Shown: positions 48,789-57,047 of the stretch, one piece after another
Position numbering within the stretch: the stretch's first letter is position 1
How the letters are laid out: every line of letters starts with the position of its first letter
NCBI GenBank assembly: GCA_016713405.1
Contig: JADJPF010000020.1
Location: 248,001 to 312,000, forward strand
Reading direction: 5' to 3'
Length of the DNA stretch: 64,000 bases
DNA from: Blastocatellia bacterium
GTDB taxonomy: Bacteria; Acidobacteriota; Blastocatellia; Chloracidobacteriales; JADJPF01
The notes under the pieces: generated by a model
What the model was told of the DNA's origin: nothing
The model's database searches: none
Seen by the model: the letters and a program-made list of their open reading frames with translations, nothing else
Program-made: the position numbers and the translations under genes

Positions 48789-49679
48789 TTATATTTTTTC
48801 TGCAAAAACTTTTTCTAACTTAATAAAGATATAAGAAGAAATGATAAAAGTTATTGTTGTTGCCCCAATACAGTAAATAAGTAATTTAATATCTAAATAG
48901 ATATTAAATAGTGAGAGTCTAAAAAGCTCAATTATTGCTGCTAATGGATTTAAGGCAATTAACCAACGTTGTTCAGCAGGTACTAGGCTTAAAGGAAACA
49001 TTATTGGGGTAACAAAAAAAAGAACTTGTATTACAAATGGTAGAGCATAACGAACATCACGATAAATTACATTTAATGCTGCTAATAACATTCCCATGCT
49101 ATTGGTAAATACAATTAAACAAACAATTACTGGAGGAATTAAAAGTAATTTCCAACTAATAGGAACCTTAAATATTATGGCTAAAATAACTAGTAATATA
49201 GATGTTAGGGCTAAATCTACTAGATTAGTTATTACTTTTGAAATACTAAGTAGCATTCTAGGAAAGTAAACTTTAGTAATTAAATTTCTTTCCATAGTTA
49301 AACTAGTGCTAGCATTAGTAACAGAGTTAGAAAAAAATGTCCAAAGAACTAAACCACTATAAAAAAATATTGGATAAGGAACATTGTTGGATGGCATTTT
49401 AGCTAATTTTCCTAAAACATAACTTAAAATTAGCATGGTAATTAATGGTTGAAGTATTGCCCAGGATGCTCCCAACAAAGTTTGACGGTATCTAACTTTT
49501 AAGTCTCGCCAAACAAAAAAATAGCATAATTCTCTATAACTCCAAAGTTCTAAAAGGTAGGCGAAACTAACTTTTTTAGGTTCAATAATAAAGGTAGGTT
49601 TTTTGCATTGTTGGGAGTTTGCAGTTTGCAAATTAGCCTGATTAGCCTGATTTTCTAATTCTTTTATTTCTATGGACAC
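48789..49679 (-). CDS. Polysaccharide ABC exporter, permease subunit (Wzm-like)
   Basis: Inner-membrane protein of 296 residues with six helices, starting at GTG 49679. A 45-residue hydrophilic N-terminus leads into ELCYFFVWRDLKVRYRQTLL and GASWAILQPLITMLILSYVL, the amphipathic entry and first membrane helix of Wzm/KpsM/TagG proteins, followed by YSGLVLWTFFSNSVT and the FVTPIMFPLSLVP loop. First gene of the minus-strand group wzm-wzt-glycosyltransferase. It is divergent from a plus-strand glycosyltransferase at 49854, so the 174 bases between should hold both promoters. Confidence 0.9.
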   Translation of the reverse strand: MSIEIKELENQANQANLQTANSQQCKKPTFIIEPKKVSFAYLLELWSYRELCYFFVWRDLKVRYRQTLLGASWAILQPLITMLILSYVLGKLAKMPSNNVPYPIFFYSGLVLWTFFSNSVTNASTSLTMERNLITKVYFPRMLLSISKVITNLVDLALTSILLVILAIIFKVPISWKLLLIPPVIVCLIVFTNSMGMLLAALNVIYRDVRYALPFVIQVLFFVTPIMFPLSLVPAEQRWLIALNPLAAIIELFRLSLFNIYLDIKLLIYCIGATTITFIISSYIFIKLEKVFAEKI

Positions 49680-49853
49680 GAAAAATATCTCTTTCTTACC
49701 TAATGAAATGTTATTAAAATTGAGAGAAAGTTAGGCTAGTTGCTGACAACCAAGCAAAGCTAATAGTACACAACAAACTATCTTTTATCAAACAGCTATT
49801 TTACTATTGGGATTTGTTATAAAGACTTTTATTAAAACTATTAATAAATTGGA

Positions 49854-50765
49854 ATGGATAAATTTATTTTTTTTTCAATAATTATTCCAACCTATAATCG
49901 CTTAGATTTGCTTAGTAGCTGTCTAATAAGTATTGCTACAGTAGACTATCCTTTTGATAAATTTGAAGTTGTTGTTGTAGATGATGGTAGCAAAACAGCA
50001 CCTGATGAGGTTGTTTTATCTTTTCAAACTAGATTTAAGTTATCTTTAATTAAACAAAAAAATAGTGGGCCTGCTTCGGCCCGTAATAGAGGAGCAAATA
50101 ACACGGTAGGGGATTACTTAATTTTTATTGATGATGATAGTATTGTTAGTAAAAATTGGTTGAAAGAATTAAATAGAATGGTTTTAGAAAAACCTGATTG
50201 TGCAATTGGTGGAGCTATTGAAAATGCTTTACCAAACAATCTTTATGCGACAGCTAGCGAAACTATTGTTAACTATTTGTATAGTCAATTTAATAAAGAT
50301 CTAGAAAATGCTAACTTTTTTGTCTCAAATAATTTAGTAGTTTCTAAAAATAACTTTTTATTAGTTAAAGGTTTTGATACTAATCTAGAAATGAGTGAAG
50401 ATAGAGAGTTTTGTAAAAACTGGTTAGCCAAAGGCTTTAAGCTTTGTTATGCTGAGAAAGCAGTCATTTATCACCAAAATAGAGCTAATTTTAAGGCTTA
50501 TTGGAAACAACAATTTGTTTATGGACGCGGAGCCTATCGTTTTAATCAAATCTGCCAACAACGCTTTCAAAACAGTTCTTCACTTAATAAGCACAGCTTT
50601 TATATAGATTTGCTAGCTTTTCCATTCAAAAAATTTAGTTATAGACATGCTTTTCCAATAATGGTTTTAATTTTATTATCACAAATAGCTGTTTTTACAG
50701 GCTATTTTTATGAAAAAATATTTTTAGTTTATAAACCACTAGAAAGAAAAGGACTTACTGCTTAA
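49854..50765 (+). CDS. Family 2 glycosyltransferase
   Basis: GT-A fold enzyme of 303 residues. FSIIIPTYNRLDLLSSCLIS at the N-terminus, VVVDDGS nucleotide-sugar site, GPASARNRGAN, metal-binding FIDDDS and the acceptor motif EMSEDREFCKNWLAKG. The C-terminal 70 residues contain one hydrophobic segment (HAFPIMVLILLSQIAVFTG). Likely adds a sugar to the glycan exported by the neighbouring Wzm/Wzt pair. Donor and acceptor cannot be told from sequence. Confidence 0.88.
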   Translation: MDKFIFFSIIIPTYNRLDLLSSCLISIATVDYPFDKFEVVVVDDGSKTAPDEVVLSFQTRFKLSLIKQKNSGPASARNRGANNTVGDYLIFIDDDSIVSKNWLKELNRMVLEKPDCAIGGAIENALPNNLYATASETIVNYLYSQFNKDLENANFFVSNNLVVSKNNFLLVKGFDTNLEMSEDREFCKNWLAKGFKLCYAEKAVIYHQNRANFKAYWKQQFVYGRGAYRFNQICQQRFQNSSSLNKHSFYIDLLAFPFKKFSYRHAFPIMVLILLSQIAVFTGYFYEKIFLVYKPLERKGLTA

Positions 50766-50806
50766 AACAAGCTTAAATCCTTAAGTTTAATTTGGAGTAG
50801 TTTCTA

Positions 50807-52420
50807 ATGACACTTGAGACAATTAATAGTTTCCTTTCCTTAAATAACACTAAATTAGCTCATATAGTTTTTATTCTAGTTTTAATAGCTTCTAGTTTTA
50901 TTACCTGGAAAAATTTTCCATCAGAGCTAGACTATAGTAATGCTGATGAAGGTACTTATTACCGCCAAGCTAGGGTGATAAAGGATGGAGGTTTTTTAGG
51001 CTTTAAAAATATGGGAGAGCTATACATTAATGAACCTAATAATCAAGGTCGTCCTACTCCTCTTAGAATGGCAAATATTTATATCTGTGCATGGTTATTG
51101 AGCATAAATGATTCTATTAGAACACTTAGCTATTATTCCTTAGCTGCAAATATTCTTTTATGTATAGCATTGTTTTTCTTTGTAAAAAGGTTTTGGCAAA
51201 TTAATATTGCTTTAATAGTTAGCTCTATAGCTGCTTTTTTTCCCTTAACTACAGGACTTGCTACAAGAGCTTTATCTGATTCTAGTAACTATCTTTTTTC
51301 ATCACTTAGTTTATTTTTCTTTATTTATTTTCTTAATACCAAAAATAAAAAACATTATTGGCTATTTATTTCATCTTTAATAGTTTCTATTTTAATTAAA
51401 GAAACTAATATAATGTTTATCCCTTTCTTTGCAGGAGTATTAATAATATTAAAATTTCTTGATCAAAACTCTAATATCAAACAAGAAGATATTTTAATAA
51501 CAGCCCTAGTACCAATTTTTATTGTATTTAGTCTTTATTTTATTGCATTTGGAGGCATGGACGCTGTTAGCAGTATAGTTAAATTTACACTAAACCCTAA
51601 AAATGTAAACTCTACTAACTATTTTAAAGGCTATTTGGCCGGCCCTTGGTATCAATATTTTATAGATTACTTTTTATTTTCTCCAATAATTTCTATTTTG
51701 TTTTTTGCTTTTATTGGAAATTATATATTTAGTGAAAATAAAAGCTTAACAACCAATATTTTATTAGCATTTTTTATTTATTTTATGATCTGTAATATTA
51801 TTTTACCTAAAAATATTAGGTATGGAGTTTACCTAACGTTTATTTATATCTTATTTTCTTCATTGATGTTAGTTGAAGTAGTGTATAAATATATCTCTCA
51901 ACAAGCATTGCAGAAACTAGCTGTTATTGGACTTACAACTATAATTTTAGGAACTAATATTTATACTTTTTATAAATTTTATGTAATAGAAAAAATTTAT
52001 GATCCCGTAATATTTAATTTAGTTAAAGCAGAAAAACTAATTCCTCTTCCTAAAGTACAAAACAATGATGAAACTACTAAAGTAGACACAATAGATCTAG
52101 CAAAAAAAGACTTATTGGTAAATATAGGTAAAATTTCTGCTGATACTATGGATGCCCCAACATATGGTAAGTATATAAATCTAAGTTTATACTATTATCA
52201 AGCACATCTTTATGATGAAAGTATAAAGATGAGTAAAAAAGCCCTAGAACTTAACCCTAAAAGTGCTGTTGCTTATAATAATCTTTGTTCTGCTTATAAT
52301 GATTTGCAAGATTGGGATAAAGCTATTGAAGCAGGAAAAAAAGCCTTAGAACTAGATCCTAATTTTCAACTAGCTAAAGCTAATTTAGAATGGGCAGAAA
52401 GTCAAAAGGGAAAAAAATAA
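50807..52420 (+). CDS. Polytopic GT-C-like membrane protein with C-terminal TPR
   Basis: Protein of 537 residues with about ten membrane helices. The first extracytoplasmic loop has the acidic motif SNADEGTYYRQAR, which fits GT-C glycosyltransferases (PMT/ArnT superfamily). The last about 85 residues are soluble and form two tetratricopeptide repeats (DESIKMSKKALELNPKSAVA and KAIEAGKKALELDPNFQLA). It lies 41 bases after the glycosyltransferase at 49854 and is probably cotranscribed with it. The role in glycan assembly is inferred from context. Confidence 0.75.
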   Translation: MTLETINSFLSLNNTKLAHIVFILVLIASSFITWKNFPSELDYSNADEGTYYRQARVIKDGGFLGFKNMGELYINEPNNQGRPTPLRMANIYICAWLLSINDSIRTLSYYSLAANILLCIALFFFVKRFWQINIALIVSSIAAFFPLTTGLATRALSDSSNYLFSSLSLFFFIYFLNTKNKKHYWLFISSLIVSILIKETNIMFIPFFAGVLIILKFLDQNSNIKQEDILITALVPIFIVFSLYFIAFGGMDAVSSIVKFTLNPKNVNSTNYFKGYLAGPWYQYFIDYFLFSPIISILFFAFIGNYIFSENKSLTTNILLAFFIYFMICNIILPKNIRYGVYLTFIYILFSSLMLVEVVYKYISQQALQKLAVIGLTTIILGTNIYTFYKFYVIEKIYDPVIFNLVKAEKLIPLPKVQNNDETTKVDTIDLAKKDLLVNIGKISADTMDAPTYGKYINLSLYYYQAHLYDESIKMSKKALELNPKSAVAYNNLCSAYNDLQDWDKAIEAGKKALELDPNFQLAKANLEWAESQKGKK

Positions 52421-52538
52421 AATGATATTGTGTAACTTATTGATTTAAGACATATTTTTGATAAATGCTAATAGTGAATTTTTCTAAAAATATTTTTTTA
52501 GAAAAATTAGTAAAATTTTGTTGATTCATTTAGAAAAA

Positions 52539-52556
52539 TGAATGATAATTCACTCA
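52539..52556. promoter_or_regulatory. Inverted repeat upstream of the first P-domain peptidase gene
   Basis: TGAATGA-TAAT-TCACTCA: two 7-base half-sites, six of seven paired, 68 bases before the ATG at 52625. The same element in perfect form precedes the second gene at 54604. Its position suits an operator or an upstream activator site shared by the two genes. Confidence 0.5.
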
Positions 52557-52624
52557 CTTTCTTACAATCAAAAATTCAAGTAATTTTATTAAGCAAAAAT
52601 TAGCATTTAAGGAGTTTTTTAGTT

Positions 52625-54440
52625 ATGGCAATGCGTATAGGTGGAGATAATTCAGTAAATCAACTACAACAAACAGTAAATAATTCTTCAAGCACTCGTA
52701 CAACACAACAGCCTTCAGTTGGTGAAAACAGTGCTTTCCAAGGCGATCAATTACGTGCGGGTACTTCTAATGCTGCTAGTATTCGCAACCAGGAATCTGG
52801 CATTGCTGCTAGTAGCTTAAGAAACCAAGCTCAATCTGCTCCATCACTAAGAACTGTTGTAGATAACATTGATAGTGCAATGCGTTCTGTTAATAGTGGC
52901 CGAGATGGTTTAACTGCGACTGGAACAGCTTCACCAAATGCTGCAATTAGAGATAACTCCACAACCACTTCTGCTATTAATATTAACGATGATTTATCTG
53001 TAACAGGTGTAAATGTAGCAGTAAACATTGACCATACTTATGTTGGAGACGTGGAAGTAAAATTAAAATCTCCTTCAGGTAAAGAAGTAACACTACGTGC
53101 TGCTAGTGGTGGTAGAGGAACAGGAACACTTAATTTTACAGCTAATCCTGCTGATTTTAATGGTGAATCAAGCAAAGGGGCTTGGACATTGGTTGTAAAT
53201 GACAAAGCTGCTCAAGATACTGGCACATTGAAATCTTGGAATCTAAGTGTTTCTGGTGATCCAAAGACTCCTGCTCCGGGTGGCGATGTAATCACTAAAA
53301 ATGCTACTCCAAATGCAGCAATTAGAGATAATTCTACAATTACTTCTGCTATTAATATTGCTGATGAAGGAAGCTTAGAAGACCTAAAAGTTAATGTAAA
53401 TATTGGACATACATATCGCGGTGATTTAGTTGTAAAGCTTGTTTCCCCATCAGGAAAAGAAGCTGTTTTAACAAATAAAGCGGGTGGTTCTGCTGATAAT
53501 TTTGTCCTTTCTGATAAGAGCTTGACAGAATTTGCAAATGAATCAATCAAAGGTGATTGGAAACTAGTAGTTCAAGATACCGCTACTCAAGATACAGGTA
53601 CACTTAATTCTTGGGGCTTAAGCATTAAGAAAAAAGCTGGTGGCACAACTCCTCCACCTCCTCAACCATCAGGCCCAACATTATTACAAGTAACAGGAGA
53701 TGCAAATTTTAGAAGTGTAGTAGCAAGAGATTTAGCCAAATTTGCACCCGGAACAACAGTAGATTCCCAAGGATATGTTCGTGCAGCAACAACTAGAACC
53801 TCCGGACACGAACAAGGCTATAAATTACTAGATGATATTCTAGCAGGTGGAAAAGGTGGAAATAAGGCAGTCACCATATCATTTTACATCACAAAATGCG
53901 TTTACTCAATCTGGTGCAGGTGCAACAGTAGATACTCAAGGCAGAGCAGGAACAGGATCTAATGCAACAGTAGCAATGGATTTTGACTTAAGGATCTCTT
54001 TACCAGCACTCCAACCAGATGGAACAATAAAAGATGAGCCTATTGCAACAGAAATAATTTTAGCTCATGAACTAGCACACGCAAGCCACGCTCAAAACGG
54101 AACAATTGACCGTTCATTAAGAGATCGCACATTTACAGATGGCAGCACAACCTACAAAGAAAATTGGAGATATGAAGAATTCCGTACAACAGGATTTACA
54201 GGATTTCGCCAAGGTAATGAGCCTTCAGAAAATTCAATCCGTGCAGAATTAGGATACAATGCACGTGCAACATATCTTGATAGATCAAGCTGGACTCGTG
54301 TAAATGGTGCTACTAATAATGGTATCACCGCTAATGCTCCTACTAATGGTAATGAGCAACTAGTTGGCGATTCTTGGCGATCTGCTGGTGCTGCATTACC
54401 TAACGGTCAATTTAGAATTTGTGATTGTTTTGCTTGCTAA
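52625..54440 (+). CDS. Two P domains plus M91-like (NleD-type) metallopeptidase, one frameshift
   Basis: Restored length about 604 residues. The N-terminus (MAMRIGGDNSVNQLQQTVNN, then Ser/Gln/Asn-rich to about residue 100) has no Sec signal. Two proprotein-convertase P domains follow (about 100-197 and 205-310; VNIDHTYVGDVEVKLKSPSG and VNIGHTYRGDLVVKLVSPSG), then a Pro linker and the peptidase domain with HELAH at 481-485 in ILAHELAHASHAQNG. The downstream EEFRTTGF, then SENSIRAELGYNARATY, resembles M91 effector peptidases. The tail is ICDCFAC. One extra T in the run 53881-53884, compared with the otherwise near-identical second copy, shifts the frame. Export by a non-Sec route such as an injection system is possible but not shown. 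Confidence 0.8.
53675..54440 (+). repeat. Duplicated peptidase block, copy 1
   Basis: The 3' part of the first gene, from GPTLLQVTGDANFR to the stop, is repeated at 55351-56115 with only a few differences: D/G, T/S, I/V, R/H and S/G changes plus the extra T at 53881-53884. The N-terminal 85 codons are also clearly duplicated, while the first P domain is present only in copy 1. Confidence 0.85.
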
Positions 54441-54483
54441 CTATTACTTAAGGTTATAGCAGGAAAATTAGTTTTAGATTTTT

Positions 54484-54520
54484 AAGCAAGTTATTAAATT
54501 TACTTAATAACTTGCTTTTT
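54484..54520 (+). terminator. Rho-independent terminator after the first peptidase gene
   Basis: A 14-base perfect stem AAGCAAGTTATTAA / TTAATAACTTGCTT with a 6-base loop, ending in TTTTT and an AT-rich tail. It means the two paralogous genes are separate transcripts, each with its own promoter. Confidence 0.85.
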
Positions 54521-54603
54521 AATTTTAAAACTGGGTTTTACCGAAAGGTTTTCTAAATCTTCGGGAATTTTTTGGCAACAAATTTATTCAAGTACCGATA
54601 AAT

Positions 54604-54621
54604 TGAATGACAATTCATTCA
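54604..54621. promoter_or_regulatory. Inverted repeat upstream of the second P-domain peptidase gene
   Basis: TGAATGA-CAAT-TCATTCA: perfect 7-base half-sites with a 4-base spacer, 51 bases before the ATG at 54673. It matches the element at 52539 while most of the surrounding upstream sequence differs, which argues for selection as a protein-binding site. Confidence 0.55.
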
Positions 54622-54672
54622 TACCTTAATTATTAATCTACTAAATAAAAATTTTTGAAGGAGCTAAAAATC

Positions 54673-56115
54673 ATGGCAATGCGTATTGGAAATGACAGTT
54701 CAGTAAATCAACTACAACAAACAACAAGTAATTCTTCAACAAGTCGTGCAACACAACAACCTTCTGTCCGTGAAAACAGTGCTTTCCAAGGCGATCAATT
54801 ACGAGCAGGTACTTCTAATGCTGCTAGTATTCGCAACCAGGAATCTGGCATTGCTGCTAGCAACTTAAGAAGCCAAGCTCAAACAGTGGCTCCTTCCTTA
54901 AAGCAAATTACAGATAACGCTGCTAGTGCTGTTCGTCCAGCTACTACAGGCCGTGATGAAGCAACACCTGTCACCAAGAGTGTTAGCCCAAATGCAGCAA
55001 TTAGAGATAATTCCACAACTACTTCCACAATTAATTTTGCTAATGAAGGCCAAGTACAAAACCTAAGTGTCAATGTAAATATTGCTCATACATATCGTGG
55101 TGACTTAGTTGTTAAACTCGTCTCCCCATCAGGAAAAGAAGCTGTATTAACAAATAAAGCTGGTGGTTCTGCTGATAATTTTGTCTTGTCTGCCAAAGAC
55201 CTAAGCACAACTTTTGCAAATGAATCAATCAAAGGTGATTGGAAATTAGTAGTTCAAGATACTGCTAGACAAGATGTTGGTACATTAAAGTCTTGGGGAA
55301 TGACTATTACTCCAAAAGATGCCACTACCCCACCTCCACCACAAACAGGCCCAACATTATTACAAGTAACAGGAGATGCAAATTTTAGAAGTGTAGTAGC
55401 AAGAGATTTAGCCAAATTTGCACCCGGAACAACAGTAGATTCCCAAGGATATGTTCGTGCAGCAACAACTAGAACTCCAGGACACGAACAAGGCTATAAA
55501 TTACTAGATGATATTCTAGCAGGTGGAAAAGGTGGAAATAAGGCAGTCACCATATCATTTACATCACAAAATGCGTTTACTCAATCTGGTGCAGGTGCAA
55601 CAGTAGATACTCAAGGCAGAGCAGGAACAGGATCTAATGCAACAGTAGCAATGGATTTTGGCTTAAGAATCTCTTTACCAGCACTCCAACCAGATGGAAC
55701 AATAAAAGATGAGCCTATTGCATCAGAAGTGATTTTAGCTCATGAATTAGCACACGCAAGCCACGCTCAAAACGGAACAATTGACCGTTCATTAAGAGAT
55801 CACACATTTACAGATGGTGGCACAACTTACAAAGAAAATTGGAGATATGAAGAATTCCGTACAACAGGATTTACAGGATTTCGCCAAGGTAATGAGCCTT
55901 CAGAAAATTCAATCCGTGCAGAATTAGGATACAATGCACGTGCAACATATCTTGATAGATCAAGCTGGACTCGTGTAAATGGTGCTACTAACAATGGTAT
56001 CACCGCTAATGCTCCTACTAATGGTAATGAGCAACTAGTTGGCGATTCTTGGCGATCTGCTGGTGCTGCATTACCTAACGGTCAATTTAGAATTTGTGAT
56101 TGTTTTGCTTGCTAA
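54673..56115 (+). CDS. P domain plus M91-like (NleD-type) metallopeptidase, second copy
   Basis: Intact paralogue of 480 residues, start ATG 54673 after GAAGGAG. It has the same N-terminus (MAMRIGNDSSVNQLQQT), the same SAFQGDQLRAGTSNAASIRN segment, a single P domain (about 105-215, VNIAHTYRGDLVVKLVSPSG), a Pro linker and the peptidase domain with HELAH at 357-361, then the SENSIRAELG motif and the ICDCFAC tail. No signal peptide or membrane helix. The P domain fold is normally a carbohydrate- or protein-binding stabiliser next to subtilases; its pairing with an M91-like domain is unusual to my knowledge. It is a tandem duplicate of the gene at 52625. Confidence 0.85.
   Translation: MAMRIGNDSSVNQLQQTTSNSSTSRATQQPSVRENSAFQGDQLRAGTSNAASIRNQESGIAASNLRSQAQTVAPSLKQITDNAASAVRPATTGRDEATPVTKSVSPNAAIRDNSTTTSTINFANEGQVQNLSVNVNIAHTYRGDLVVKLVSPSGKEAVLTNKAGGSADNFVLSAKDLSTTFANESIKGDWKLVVQDTARQDVGTLKSWGMTITPKDATTPPPPQTGPTLLQVTGDANFRSVVARDLAKFAPGTTVDSQGYVRAATTRTPGHEQGYKLLDDILAGGKGGNKAVTISFTSQNAFTQSGAGATVDTQGRAGTGSNATVAMDFGLRISLPALQPDGTIKDEPIASEVILAHELAHASHAQNGTIDRSLRDHTFTDGGTTYKENWRYEEFRTTGFTGFRQGNEPSENSIRAELGYNARATYLDRSSWTRVNGATNNGITANAPTNGNEQLVGDSWRSAGAALPNGQFRICDCFAC
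55351..56115 (+). repeat. Duplicated peptidase block, copy 2
   Basis: Partner of the block at 53675-54440. Near-identity over about 765 bases, including synonymous positions, indicates a recent duplication or gene conversion, whereas the upstream P-domain and N-terminal parts have drifted further. Confidence 0.85.
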
Positions 56116-56172
56116 CTATTAGCACTTTGCTAATAGTCACTTTTGCCTAATTTCGAGCTTCCTTTATTTTTT

Positions 56173-56204
56173 GGCACGCTGTTGAGTTAACTTAACAGCG
56201 TGCC
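56173..56204 (+). terminator. Terminator after the second peptidase gene
   Basis: Stem GGCACGCTGTT / AACAGCGTGCC, extended inside by AGTT/AACT with small bulges. A TATGTTATTTTT tract follows. It is GC-rich against an AT-rich background, typical of an intrinsic terminator. Confidence 0.8.
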
Positions 56205-56270
56205 TATGTTATTTTTAACTCAAATTAAAAATCCAAAAAAATTAAAAACAATATTGAGTAGAGGTGTTTA

Positions 56271-57017
56271 ATGAACCTGGATCCATTAGCTGTAGATGCT
56301 TTAGCCATTGGTGCGCATCCTGATGATATTGAATTAGTAGTAGCTGGTACTTTATTAAAACTAAATTCTTTAGGCTATAAAACAGCAGTTTTAGATGTAG
56401 CTAGAGGAGAGATGGGAACTAGAGGCTCGGCTGAAATTCGCGCACAAGAAGCCGCTGCTGCTGCTAAAGTTTTAGGCTTAGTTGCAAGAGAGAATTTAGG
56501 TTTACCAGATAGCAATATTTGGTGTAATGAAGAGTCAAGAATAAAAATGGTTCGTGCTATAAGACGCTTTCGTCCTAAAGTAGTTTTTACTCATTATTGG
56601 GATGATCCACATCCAGATCATGCTCATATTGCACAACTGGTGCGGGAATCTGCTCATTTAGCTGGTTTAGCTAAATTTGATGTAGAAACAGGTCAAACCC
56701 GTTTTCGTCCATCAGCGGTAGCTCATTTTATGTTTCCTCGTAATGTTATTCCTACCTTTGTAGTTGATATTACTGAATTTGCTGAGCAAAAAATAGCTGC
56801 AATAGCTTGTTATAAGTCACAATTTTATGATCCAAACAGCAAAGAACCTGAAACCAACATTAGTACAGAAGGATTCTTAAAGCGTGTTGACGCTCGCCAA
56901 CATTTTTATGGAAGCTTAATTGGTGTTGATCACGGCGAAGGTTTTGTTGTAAAAGAAGCTATCAATATTATTGATCCTATTGAACTTCTAACTAGAAAAA
57001 TGAATATGTATTCTTAA
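56271..57017 (+). CDS. bshB1: Bacillithiol biosynthesis deacetylase BshB1
   Basis: PIG-L family zinc deacetylase of 248 residues. It would remove the acetyl group from GlcNAc-malate in bacillithiol synthesis. Zinc motif AHPDDIE near residue 18, then DVARGEMGTRGSAEIRAQEA, LGLPDS, RPKVVFTHYWDDPHPDHAHI and the C-terminal VDARQHFYGSLIGVDHGEGF, which is specific to BshB1 rather than MshB or mycothiol-S-conjugate amidase. bshA and bshC are not in the window. GAGGTG precedes the ATG. It suggests that the cell uses bacillithiol as low-molecular-weight thiol. Confidence 0.92.
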   Translation: MNLDPLAVDALAIGAHPDDIELVVAGTLLKLNSLGYKTAVLDVARGEMGTRGSAEIRAQEAAAAAKVLGLVARENLGLPDSNIWCNEESRIKMVRAIRRFRPKVVFTHYWDDPHPDHAHIAQLVRESAHLAGLAKFDVETGQTRFRPSAVAHFMFPRNVIPTFVVDITEFAEQKIAAIACYKSQFYDPNSKEPETNISTEGFLKRVDARQHFYGSLIGVDHGEGFVVKEAINIIDPIELLTRKMNMYS

Positions 57018-57047
57018 AAAATCAAGATGAAAACTAAGGAAAAATAA

